A stretch of DNA of 9,816 nt, taken from contig JAFYGL010000131.1 in assembly GCA_017543165.1 (NCBI GenBank), forward strand, positions 1 through 9,816, in the 5' to 3' direction. A program made the position numbers and the translations under genes. The stretch's first letter is position 1. Each line of letters begins with the position of its first letter. This document shows positions 1 through 6,180 of the stretch, one piece after another. Source of the DNA: Victivallales bacterium. Its GTDB lineage: Bacteria > Verrucomicrobiota > Lentisphaeria > Oligosphaerales > Oligosphaeraceae. The notes under the pieces were generated by a model. The model ran no database searches. It was not told the origin of the DNA and saw nothing but the letters and a program-made list of their open reading frames with translations.

Positions 1-1432
1 CAGCCTTTTTGATGGCGCGGAGGGTGGCGGCTTGTGGGAGACTGCGGTAGAAGTCGTCCAGTGGGTAGCAGCCAGAGACCATGCCGTTGCGTGGGGCGCT
101 GGTGCAATCGCCGAATGTGCGGCAGATGCGGTTTTTCTGGAGTGGGCGTGCGGAGAGTACGTCGTCGCAGATATCTGGGTATGACAGCACCATGCGTCCT
201 ATGCCAACGAAGTCGGTTTCGTTGTGCGCCACGGCGTATTCCGCTGCGTTGGGCAGATATTCCTGGAGGCAGGTATATCCAGAGCCCACCACCAGAAGGC
301 CCGGGCAGCGTTTGCGCAGTTCCCTGACCGCTTTCAAGTGCCGTGACACATTGTAGAGTGGGTGTTCAGGCATCAGATAGCCGTCCGACACAGGATAGTA
401 CGCAGGGCGTTGCATGTGAACATTGTAGTATGGACTGCCGATAGTGGCGCACACCAGTTCCACGCCGTATTCCTGCATCATTTTCACGAAGCGCACTGGC
501 TCCGTGAGTTCTGGATCCATATCCATGCCAGTGCCGTCTCCGCCGAAGGCGTATTTATACGGACCATTCCACTGCATGGGATGCCCCACGCCATCCTCGC
601 CCTTGATGAAAGGCATGATATCGAAGATGCTGAATCGCGCGGCTATAGGCATGTCAGGGGCCTTGCTGCGGATTGCCTCCACAGTTTCCCTGAAGAAGCG
701 TGTCCGATTTTCAAAGGAGCCGCCGTATTTGCCTGGCCTGTCGAATGCGGTGAGGAATTCGTAGCCAAGGTAGCCATGTGCCTGCTTCACATCCACAAAG
801 TCAAATCCCGCATCCTGTGCAATTACTGCGGCCTCCGTGAATTTTGCCACGATTTGGGGTATTTCCTCATCGCTGACCACATTCGCCTGCGAATTGTGGA
901 ATTTAATATCCAACAGTGGGTGTGCGTATGCCGTGACAGATTCCAGCTTGTCTGCCACATTCGGATGCGAATAGCGTCCAGAATGAGTAAGTTGCAGACC
1001 AATCATCAGGTCATCGTCCCTGCCGTATTTCTCCTTGTGCGCGGCACGCATTTCGGCATTGATGCGCTTGAGAGCATCGGCGGTATGCGGTGCCACCAGT
1101 AATTGCTGAGGATTGCTGCGGCCAGAGTGCATGACTGCCGCCGCCTCGGTGCCGCAGATCAATTTCGCGCCACTGGTGGCGAAGCGCAGCCAGCGGCGGC
1201 GCGTGTAGTCGCTGGGCGTGCCATCGTCCTGGCAATCCCATCCCTCCATGGGCAGGATTGCCCAGCGGTTGCCGATGGTGCGGCCATAGCATTTGGCAGG
1301 CTGCGCAAGAGCCGCCCTGCCCTCGCCTGGAATCTCTTCCGCCAGACCTATGTTAATGTTCTCCGACTGAAGATACGCGGCAAAGTCCTTCACCGTCTTG
1401 AATTCCGTAACCTTTCTGAATGCCTGAGCCAT
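1..1432 (-). CDS. Old Yellow Enzyme-family NADH:flavin oxidoreductase, C-terminal end cut by window edge
   Basis: Last gene of the four-gene operon; 477 codons are visible before the edge and no stop is reached. Family members are FMN-binding TIM-barrel enzymes that reduce activated C=C bonds (enones, enoates, dienoyl-CoA) with NAD(P)H. Supporting motifs: NRWAILPMEGWD (residues 55-66) matches the FMN-binding start of the barrel, GLQLTHSGR (145-153) the flavin-contact strand, and QAHGYLGYEFL followed by YGGSFENRTRF (217-246) the most conserved block, with active-site His219. Near the end, Cys437, Cys443 and Cys455 sit where dienoyl-CoA reductase and trimethylamine dehydrogenase carry a four-cysteine 4Fe-4S motif, but the second cysteine is Phe440. 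The text past residue 460 reads like the tail of a single-domain protein, so a C-terminal nucleotide-binding domain is probably absent, though the edge prevents certainty. The start lies 4 nt after the upstream stop; AGAGG at 1444-1448, 11 nt from the ATG, is the likely ribosome binding site. Confidence 0.9.
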   Translation of the reverse strand, partial: MAQAFRKVTEFKTVKDFAAYLQSENINIGLAEEIPGEGRAALAQPAKCYGRTIGNRWAILPMEGWDCQDDGTPSDYTRRRWLRFATSGAKLICGTEAAAVMHSGRSNPQQLLVAPHTADALKRINAEMRAAHKEKYGRDDDLMIGLQLTHSGRYSHPNVADKLESVTAYAHPLLDIKFHNSQANVVSDEEIPQIVAKFTEAAVIAQDAGFDFVDVKQAHGYLGYEFLTAFDRPGKYGGSFENRTRFFRETVEAIRSKAPDMPIAARFSIFDIMPFIKGEDGVGHPMQWNGPYKYAFGGDGTGMDMDPELTEPVRFVKMMQEYGVELVCATIGSPYYNVHMQRPAYYPVSDGYLMPEHPLYNVSRHLKAVRELRKRCPGLLVVGSGYTCLQEYLPNAAEYAVAHNETDFVGIGRMVLSYPDICDDVLSARPLQKNRICRTFGDCTSAPRNGMVSGCYPLDDFYRSLPQAATLRAIKKA

Positions 1433-1436
1433 TTGC

Positions 1437-3338
1437 CTAAATACCTCTTTTGTAGATAGCCTTGTTTCTGAAGTCAGCCCACACCCTTTCGAACCAGCCG
1501 TCTGTTTCGGGAATTGGCCGTGCCTGCTCCCAGGCGATGCCTGGCCCTTCGCCTGCTACATATTTACATTGCATAACGCAATCTCTGTATGCAATATTTT
1601 CTGACATAATCTGCCATTCATCGCCCAGTTTTGGAGAGATGCCCTTGCCAGAAGCCGACAGCACGATGGAGCCGCCTCTGGAACCCACCGCTTTGCATTG
1701 TTCCAGTATGCTTGCCAGATAGCACACATGCGCGATGCATAACTGCCTTGTGCGGAGCAATTCCGCGCAATCACGGGATGCGAGTCCATTCAAGCCGCAT
1801 TTGTCCAATGCAGCCAGTTGGGCCATACCATCGTCCAAAGCCTGCGCCACTTCTTTTTCGCTGCGTATGAATGCGCCTGCCTTGCTCATGCGGCGCTGCA
1901 ATGCGGCTCTTTCCGTTCGCCAGTCAAGAGTGGCTTTCACGGCATGCTTTGCAATCAACTTCTCCAGTTCTGAGAACGCCAGTTTTTCAAAGTCCACATC
2001 GTCAATGGCATGCTTGTCCTGGCTGTTTGCGATGTACTCGCTGGCGCGCAGCGCACCCACCTGCCCCGCGTTCAATGCAGTTCCGCCTGGACGCGTGACG
2101 CCGTGGCTGCCATTGACCTCCCCTATCGGGAAAAGATGCCTGATGTTAACTGACTGCCACCATACATCGCCTTCAAGACCGCCGTTGTTATGCTGTGCGC
2201 AGACGGCGATTTCCAGCGGCTCCTTGCTTAAATCAATGCTGTTCTTTCTGTACAGTTCTATGGCGGGGGAGTTCATTGCGGCCAGCCGTTCCAGTGGCGT
2301 GCCCTGGGTGGCATTGGAGCGCTCAAGATACTCCCTTGCCTCGGCTGACAACTCCCACAGCCGCAAGTCCTCAGGCTCCTTGCGATAATCCAGCCACACG
2401 CGGCGTCCCTTCTGCACGGTTTCAATATAGGTGAAAATGTCAATCAGCGACGAGCCAGGCACATTTCCAGCGGAGAATGGCCATTGGTATCCCTTGCGGA
2501 AAATCGCGTTGTACATGTCGGCAACGCTGTCAAAATAATCCCGCAGAAACTCGCGCGGCTCATTGCCGTCAGCATCTGTGGAGACAAAGCGCGGCAAGGT
2601 CTGCATATAGCTGCCAGACACATTCCAGCGGAACTTGATGGAGGCCAGCCCGAACTGTGATTCAGCCAGGTTGCAGGCGCATGCTCCCGCCTCCAGCGCC
2701 AGGCCGATTGCTCCAGTATGCACCTTTGGATACACGCTGGTCTCATAAAGCCCGCCAGGGCCGCCCACGGCAAACACCGTATTCTGCGCCTGGACTGTCT
2801 CCAGCTCGCCAGTGTCCAGATTCATGAAAATCGCGCCCACGGCATTGCCCTCGTGCACCAGCAATTTCACGGCCATGCGCTGCTGAAAAACTGGGATGTT
2901 CCTGCGTTGCACCTCGGCAATCAATGCGCGGCACATGTCGCGGGACGTATAGGGACCGCAGCTTGTTGCCCTGCGCTTGGGGTCATGGTCGGTCTTGTAA
3001 CCAATATGCTGGCCGTATTCATCGTGGGGGAAAGGCACTCCCAGCAGCACCAGGTTATGGAATGCGAGAGGCGAAAGCGCAGCCTCTATGTATGCAATGT
3101 CGCCGTGGCATGAGCCGCCCGCCGCCATGTCCCGTGCCATTAGGGCTGGCGCATCTGGCTCTTTGCCGTACATGCCCAGTTTGTAGTAGGTCTGCTTGTC
3201 GCTGCCAGTGTTTATGGAAGTGCCCATTTTCAGGCCTTCCGTGAAGACTGCAATATTCTCCACGCCCTGGCGGCTCAGGTTCAATGCAGCGGCAAGGCCA
3301 GCGGCACCGCTTCCGATTACTAGAGTATCCACGCGCAT
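1437..3338 (-). CDS. FAD-dependent oxidoreductase, SdhA/FrdA/NadB-type flavoprotein
   Basis: Encodes 633 residues. The N-terminus VIGSGAAGLAAAL carries the dinucleotide-binding motif GxGxxG (Gly9, Gly11, Gly14) of FAD_binding_2 proteins. Further family marks are TSINTGSDKQT (40-50), TSCGPYTSRDM (125-135), AVGGPGGLY (190-198), AQHNNGG (381-387), and GEVNGSHGVTRPGG plus ALNAGQ (406-426), which matches the segment that in succinate dehydrogenase, fumarate reductase and L-aspartate oxidase contacts flavin and substrate. A helical C-terminal domain follows. The family oxidises or reduces a C-C or C-N bond next to a carboxylate or carbonyl. No iron-sulfur or membrane-anchor subunit is encoded beside it, so it is probably soluble and pairs with the neighbouring redox enzymes; this is inference. 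No signal peptide or transmembrane segment is visible. The start lies 2 nt after the upstream stop (TAGTCATG) with no clear Shine-Dalgarno sequence, which suggests translational coupling. Substrate unknown. Confidence 0.9.
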   Translation of the reverse strand: MRVDTLVIGSGAAGLAAALNLSRQGVENIAVFTEGLKMGTSINTGSDKQTYYKLGMYGKEPDAPALMARDMAAGGSCHGDIAYIEAALSPLAFHNLVLLGVPFPHDEYGQHIGYKTDHDPKRRATSCGPYTSRDMCRALIAEVQRRNIPVFQQRMAVKLLVHEGNAVGAIFMNLDTGELETVQAQNTVFAVGGPGGLYETSVYPKVHTGAIGLALEAGACACNLAESQFGLASIKFRWNVSGSYMQTLPRFVSTDADGNEPREFLRDYFDSVADMYNAIFRKGYQWPFSAGNVPGSSLIDIFTYIETVQKGRRVWLDYRKEPEDLRLWELSAEAREYLERSNATQGTPLERLAAMNSPAIELYRKNSIDLSKEPLEIAVCAQHNNGGLEGDVWWQSVNIRHLFPIGEVNGSHGVTRPGGTALNAGQVGALRASEYIANSQDKHAIDDVDFEKLAFSELEKLIAKHAVKATLDWRTERAALQRRMSKAGAFIRSEKEVAQALDDGMAQLAALDKCGLNGLASRDCAELLRTRQLCIAHVCYLASILEQCKAVGSRGGSIVLSASGKGISPKLGDEWQIMSENIAYRDCVMQCKYVAGEGPGIAWEQARPIPETDGWFERVWADFRNKAIYKRGI

Positions 3339-3340
3339 GA

Positions 3341-4108
3341 CTACAGTTTTGCAACGGTCATGCCGCCATCTACGTTAATTACCTGTCCAGTTGAATACAG
3401 CAAGGCGCCGCTGACCAGCATTGCCACGCAGCGCCCCACATCATCGGGTTCGCCCCAGCGCGGCTGCAATGTCAGCCCCTGGGCAATAAGCTTGTCATAT
3501 TTTTCAGTGACGCATGAAGTCATGTCGCTGTGTATGACACCAGGTCTGACCTCATACACGCAAATGCCCGCCTCTGCCAAACGCACCGCCCACAGTTTGG
3601 TTGCCATCGCCACGCCTGCCTTGGACATGCAGTATTCGCCCCTGCTTATGCTCGCCACATCCGCCGATATGGAGCCAGTGTTGATGATGCAGTGGAACTT
3701 GCCGTTTTTGTTGGCAAGAATGCGTTTTGCCGCGGCCTGCGTCAGAAAAAACGGCCCCTTCAGGTTGATGCCCATCACGCGGTCAAAACTCTCCTCGCTC
3801 ATGTCCAGCACATCCGCCCTCACATTGGGCGCCACGCCCGCATTGTTGCAAAGCACATCCAGTTCGCCAAAGTCCGCCTGGAAGCTGTCCAGCAACTTTT
3901 CGCGGTCCTCTGCCTTGGAGACATCGCACTGGTAATATGCGAACTTGCCTGGAAAGTGGGTCTTCAATTCATCCAGAAATGCAGCATTTGCGGAGGCATC
4001 CGCCCTGCCGCAGAAGGCCACATTATGCCCCGCTTCCGCCAAGGCACGCACAATGCCAGCGCCGATTCCGCGCCCGCCACCTGTAACAAGTATGTTCTTT
4101 GTCTCCAT
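3341..4108 (-). CDS. Classical short-chain dehydrogenase/reductase (3-oxoacyl-ACP reductase-like)
   Basis: A complete 255-residue SDR of normal length, an NAD(P)-dependent oxidoreductase acting on a ketone/alcohol pair. Numbering from the alternative start two residues upstream: TGGGRGIG (11-18) binds the cofactor; CD at 63-64 contacts adenine; NNAG at 90-93; the catalytic tetrad is Asn117, Ser148, Tyr161 and Lys165 (YCMSK), with the usual 13-residue Ser-Tyr spacing; the end INVDGGM is typical. Annotation pipelines often label such proteins 3-oxoacyl-ACP reductase (FabG), but no other fatty-acid genes are near, so a role in the operon's own pathway is more likely. Two start codons compete (ATGACAATG, at 4114 and 4108). 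AAGGAG at 4117-4122 is 8 nt from the second and only 2 nt from the first, so 4108 is preferred. The ribosome binding site directly follows the stop codon of the peptidase gene, indicating coupling. Substrate unknown. Confidence 0.93.
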   Translation of the reverse strand: METKNILVTGGGRGIGAGIVRALAEAGHNVAFCGRADASANAAFLDELKTHFPGKFAYYQCDVSKAEDREKLLDSFQADFGELDVLCNNAGVAPNVRADVLDMSEESFDRVMGINLKGPFFLTQAAAKRILANKNGKFHCIINTGSISADVASISRGEYCMSKAGVAMATKLWAVRLAEAGICVYEVRPGVIHSDMTSCVTEKYDKLIAQGLTLQPRWGEPDDVGRCVAMLVSGALLYSTGQVINVDGGMTVAKL

Positions 4109-4116
4109 TGTCATTT

Positions 4117-4122
4117 CTCCTT
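4117..4122 (-). promoter_or_regulatory. Ribosome binding site of the SDR gene
   Basis: A perfect AAGGAG abuts the TAG stop of the M55 peptidase gene. It decides between two in-frame starts: it is 8 nt from the ATG at 4108 but only 2 nt from the ATG at 4114, so the downstream start is favoured. Confidence 0.8.
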
Positions 4123-4941
4123 CTATGGGAAAAGGAAGCCATCAGGCAGCGACACATCGCCCGCATTCCATGGCATGCGGCTTTCATATTCGTCGAATGC
4201 CGTGCTTATCTTGTCCGCCACCACTGTTTCACCCATTGGCTTCAGCGGCGGCACGTGGCCTTTGCTGTCCAGCAGATTCAAGCGCACTGGCCCTGGTATC
4301 ACGAATGGCGCAATTGAAGCACGCTGCTCGATGCCGCGCCTGACTCCTTCGTAGATGAGTTCCTGCGCACGCTTGGGAATCAAGGAGCATGCCTGGTATG
4401 CGCTCAACGCCTCTTTGACTTCCACAGTGACTATGCCAGGTATCTTCTGCCTCGCCTCGGCGCAGATTTTGTCATCGCCAGAGACCAGCACAGCAGGCAC
4501 GCCCATTTCGCCAGCCAGTGCACATGCCATGGTGCACTCGGAGAGGTACATCTCTCCGTCATTCACCTCCCAGCGGGAATGAGGCGTAATGGAGCGAGGC
4601 GTCCCCCCCATGGCGTGCATGCCAACCATGACCATGGCGTCAATGCTGGAATCAAGTTTTGGCAGCCACACATTGCAGGAGCCGTTGCGGCCATGTATGA
4701 TGCGGCAGCGTTCATCCAGTTCCTCAAAGATTATGTTGTAGCCACTGCCGTGGTTGTCGTTCACATATACCTGGTCCGCACCAGCGTCGAATGCGGCCTT
4801 GACTGCGGCATTGACCTCGCCAGTGAGCAGTTTGTACATGCGCTGGCGATGAAGGATATTGTCATAATTGGGATTGTTCCGATTTTCGAAGAAGCAGAAT
4901 CCCGCCACGCCCTCTATGTCTGTCTGAACGTAAATTTTCAT
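4123..4941 (-). CDS. M55-family D-aminopeptidase (DppA-like)
   Basis: Encodes 272 residues from MKIYVQTDIEG, close to the length of Bacillus subtilis DppA, the family prototype: a di-zinc, decameric enzyme releasing N-terminal D-amino acids (D-Ala, Gly) from short peptides. The metal ligands known for DppA (Asp8, Glu10, His60, His104, Glu133) have counterparts here at Asp8, Glu10 (TDIEG), His64 (NDNHG), His109 (GMHAMGG) and Glu135 (YLSE); His121 in ITPHSRW may match the catalytic histidine. No signal peptide, so cytoplasmic. An in-frame ATG at 4977 would add 12 residues, but these are only a translation of the dispersed palindrome, so the start at 4941 is preferred. That start has no Shine-Dalgarno sequence; the leader between palindrome and ATG is a short A-rich stretch. 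First gene of the operon; the next gene starts 14 nt downstream. The role with redox enzymes is unclear: possibly cleavage of an amide-linked substrate, or cell-wall peptide recycling. Confidence 0.92.
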   Translation of the reverse strand: MKIYVQTDIEGVAGFCFFENRNNPNYDNILHRQRMYKLLTGEVNAAVKAAFDAGADQVYVNDNHGSGYNIIFEELDERCRIIHGRNGSCNVWLPKLDSSIDAMVMVGMHAMGGTPRSITPHSRWEVNDGEMYLSECTMACALAGEMGVPAVLVSGDDKICAEARQKIPGIVTVEVKEALSAYQACSLIPKRAQELIYEGVRRGIEQRASIAPFVIPGPVRLNLLDSKGHVPPLKPMGETVVADKISTAFDEYESRMPWNAGDVSLPDGFLFP

Positions 4942-4952
4942 TGCAGTTTTAT

Positions 4953-4988
4953 GTGGGTGCCGAGGCGGCGCCCACATGAGGCACCCAC
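4953..4988. repeat. Dispersed palindrome copy in the D-aminopeptidase leader, with an extra pairing arm
   Basis: Positions 4953-4975 are a copy of the 23-bp palindrome also found three times at 8869-9032: arms GTGGGTGCCG and CGGCGCCCAC around the loop AGG. One change (T at 4958) makes the stem imperfect. A further arm, GGCACCCAC at 4980-4988, is an exact complement of 4953-4961. In the minus-strand RNA the outer arm therefore pairs perfectly (9 bp), while the inner palindrome has a C-A mismatch, so two exclusive structures are possible. It ends 11 bp before the start codon of the M55 gene. Confidence 0.75.
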
Positions 4989-4992
4989 TAAC

Positions 4993-5021
4993 AAAAAGGG
5001 TTCAGGAAAATACCTGAACCC
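4993..5021 (-). terminator. Intrinsic terminator of the Asp23/AmaP-like operon
   Basis: A perfect 9-bp stem GGGTTCAGG / CCTGAACCC (5013-5021 and 4998-5006) with a 6-nt loop is followed on the minus strand by TTTTTG. It lies 37 bp after the stop of the membrane-protein gene and separates that operon from the M55-led operon. The other strand has only a weak TAATTTT tail, so any bidirectional action would be minor. Confidence 0.88.
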
Positions 5022-5057
5022 TAATTTTGAATTGCGCTTATGCAGAACAACAAGCCA

Positions 5058-5519
5058 TCATGCCTCTTTTTCAACAGGCACCAGTTCCTGCGTCTCAAAG
5101 TTAATCGCCTTGATCTGCTCGACTATTCCCAGTTTGACACTCATCTCGCTGGAGAGCTTTTCCCGCAACTCGCCAAGGTATTTGACTATCTCGGCATCCG
5201 CGCTGGCCTTGACATTTATCACCATTGCAAGCCCATCACGCCTCTCTACAAGGCGAAGGTTGACTACCTCCACCTGCTTGAAAGAATCGGCTATGTTGCG
5301 GACGAATGCCATGAGCGCACTGCTGGTAATTGTGAACGTGCCTTTCTCGCTGTCTTCAACAACGATTTCCTTGCGCTGCGCACCGCGGAATGCAATGCAC
5401 TTCCAAATCAGGCAGACAAGCAACGCCACAACGAAGCCAGCCAGCACTCCAACCCAGAACTGGCTATTCTGCAATGCAGCCAGCACATAGTCGCAAACTT
5501 TGCAGCTTGATCCGTCCAT
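5058..5519 (-). CDS. Single-pass membrane protein, AmaP-like partner of Asp23
   Basis: Encodes 153 residues. A short N-terminus with CKVC (Cys6, Cys9) precedes one hydrophobic helix at about 21-44 (FWVGVLAGFVVALLVCLIW), flanked by Lys40 and then Arg45, Arg49 and Lys50. The positive charges after the helix predict that the C-terminal domain (about 51-153) faces the cytoplasm. That domain alternates strands and helices (FTITSSALMAFVRNIADS, LAMVINVKAS, ending VEQIKAINFE), recalling the alkaline-shock membrane anchor AmaP, itself related to Asp23. In Staphylococcus aureus AmaP tethers Asp23 to the membrane but has two helices; here there is one. The assignment rests mainly on position directly behind the Asp23-family gene (22 nt gap) and on topology. 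TGGAGA at about 5525-5530, roughly 6 nt upstream of the ATG, is the ribosome binding site. Followed by a good terminator. Confidence 0.7.
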   Translation of the reverse strand: MDGSSCKVCDYVLAALQNSQFWVGVLAGFVVALLVCLIWKCIAFRGAQRKEIVVEDSEKGTFTITSSALMAFVRNIADSFKQVEVVNLRLVERRDGLAMVINVKASADAEIVKYLGELREKLSSEMSVKLGIVEQIKAINFETQELVPVEKEA

Positions 5520-5541
5520 TCAAATCTCCATTGGGGCTGTG

Positions 5542-5985
5542 CTACTGGTTGTCTGCTTCCTCAGCTTCTTCCTCTTCTGGTTCCTCTTCTTCCAGGTCAA
5601 TCACGTTCACATTGACTTTGCTGACTGGGTAGCCAGTGAGGGCTGGAATCTTGTCAAAGAGGACATTCTTGATTTCGCCTGCAACTGCAGGAACATTGCA
5701 GCCAAAACGAAGCACCAGCGCCAATGTGACAACGACGCCGTCCTCGTTCAGTTCCAGACCGATGCTGCTCTCAACAGCCTTGCGTCCCAGAATGTTGGCA
5801 AGACCTTCAACCAGTCCCTGAGGAGCCGTGCGAACCACGCCTTCCACTCCCAATACATACTTGCGGACTATTGACGCAACTACATTGTTGGAAATCTGGA
5901 CGCAGCCTTTTTCATCGCTGCTTACTGCAATCGCCACCATTTCATTCTCTTTTCCTGCGTTCTTCACTTTTTCTTCAGGTGCCAT
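5542..5985 (-). CDS. Asp23/Gls24 family envelope stress protein
   Basis: Encodes 147 residues from MAPEEKVK. The Asp23/Gls24 domain covers about residues 29-131: VQISNNVVASIVRKYVLGVEGVV is the characteristic opening, then a variable helix (LVEGLANILGRK), two strands (IGLELNEDGVVVTLALVLRFG), the helix VPAVAGEIKNVLFDKI and the closing strand VSKVNVNVIDL. The C-terminus is a strongly acidic tail (132-144, ten glutamates). Family members are abundant cytosolic proteins linked to alkaline or envelope stress and can coat the membrane through AmaP. An upstream in-frame ATG at 6039 would add 18 residues, but GAGGAG at 5994-5999 lies 8 nt before the ATG at 5985, which is therefore preferred. First gene of a two-gene operon with its own strong promoter, which agrees with the high expression usual for Asp23. 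Confidence 0.9.
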   Translation of the reverse strand: MAPEEKVKNAGKENEMVAIAVSSDEKGCVQISNNVVASIVRKYVLGVEGVVRTAPQGLVEGLANILGRKAVESSIGLELNEDGVVVTLALVLRFGCNVPAVAGEIKNVLFDKIPALTGYPVSKVNVNVIDLEEEEPEEEEAEEADNQ

Positions 5986-5993
5986 AGTATCTT

Positions 5994-5999
5994 CTCCTC
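5994..5999 (-). promoter_or_regulatory. Ribosome binding site of the Asp23/Gls24 gene
   Basis: GAGGAG sits within the purine-rich run AGAGAGGAGAAG, 8 nt before the ATG at 5985. It fixes that codon as the start rather than the upstream in-frame ATG at 6039, which lacks such a site. Confidence 0.8.
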
Positions 6000-6057
6000 T
6001 CTTTGGTTTGTGGGGTTCAAACTCTCTACACACCCACACAGGTGCATTTCAAAACAA

Positions 6058-6085
6058 AATGTACCGCACACATGAAGTTTGTCAA
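6058..6085 (-). promoter_or_regulatory. Sigma70-type promoter of the Asp23/AmaP-like operon
   Basis: On the minus strand a consensus -35 box TTGACA (6080-6085) is followed after 16 bp by TACATT (6058-6063), 4 of 6 matches to the -10 consensus. Just upstream lie A/T runs (GGAAAAAATTTCATAAAAAA, about 6089-6108) that resemble an UP element. Transcription would start near 6050, giving a leader of about 65 nt. The sequence upstream of the UP-like stretch contains a short direct repeat, TGTGGACTGTGGACTGTGG, that might be an operator; that last point is only a suggestion. Confidence 0.75.
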
Positions 6086-6152
6086 TCTTTTTTATGAAAT
6101 TTTTTCCACTTGTGGACTGTGGACTGTGGGGTTCGCGGGGCGAAAAGTCCCG

Positions 6153-6180
6153 CGCTATTCCGCACGGCACGCTATTCCGC
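6153..6180. repeat. Short 17-bp-spaced direct repeat at the edge of the hairpin array
   Basis: The 11-mer CGCTATTCCGC occurs at 6153-6163 and again at 6170-6180, running into the first unit of the 66-bp array. It looks like a decayed or seed edge of the array. No function can be read from it. Confidence 0.5.

Noticed and set aside
362..1102. Long plus-strand open frame (246 codons) opposite the Old Yellow Enzyme gene
   Set aside because: It lies wholly antisense to a gene with strong family motifs, and its translation has the mixed His/Cys/Arg-rich look of a shadow frame. The other plus-strand frames in the window are rejected for the same reason.
4942..4977. Upstream start of the M55 gene adding 12 residues
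   Set aside because: The added codons are just the dispersed palindrome translated, and MKIYVQTDIEG is the natural family N-terminus.
5986..6039. Upstream ATG start of the Asp23-family gene adding 18 residues
   Set aside because: The internal ATG at 5985 has GAGGAG 8 nt upstream, whereas the upstream ATG has no such site.
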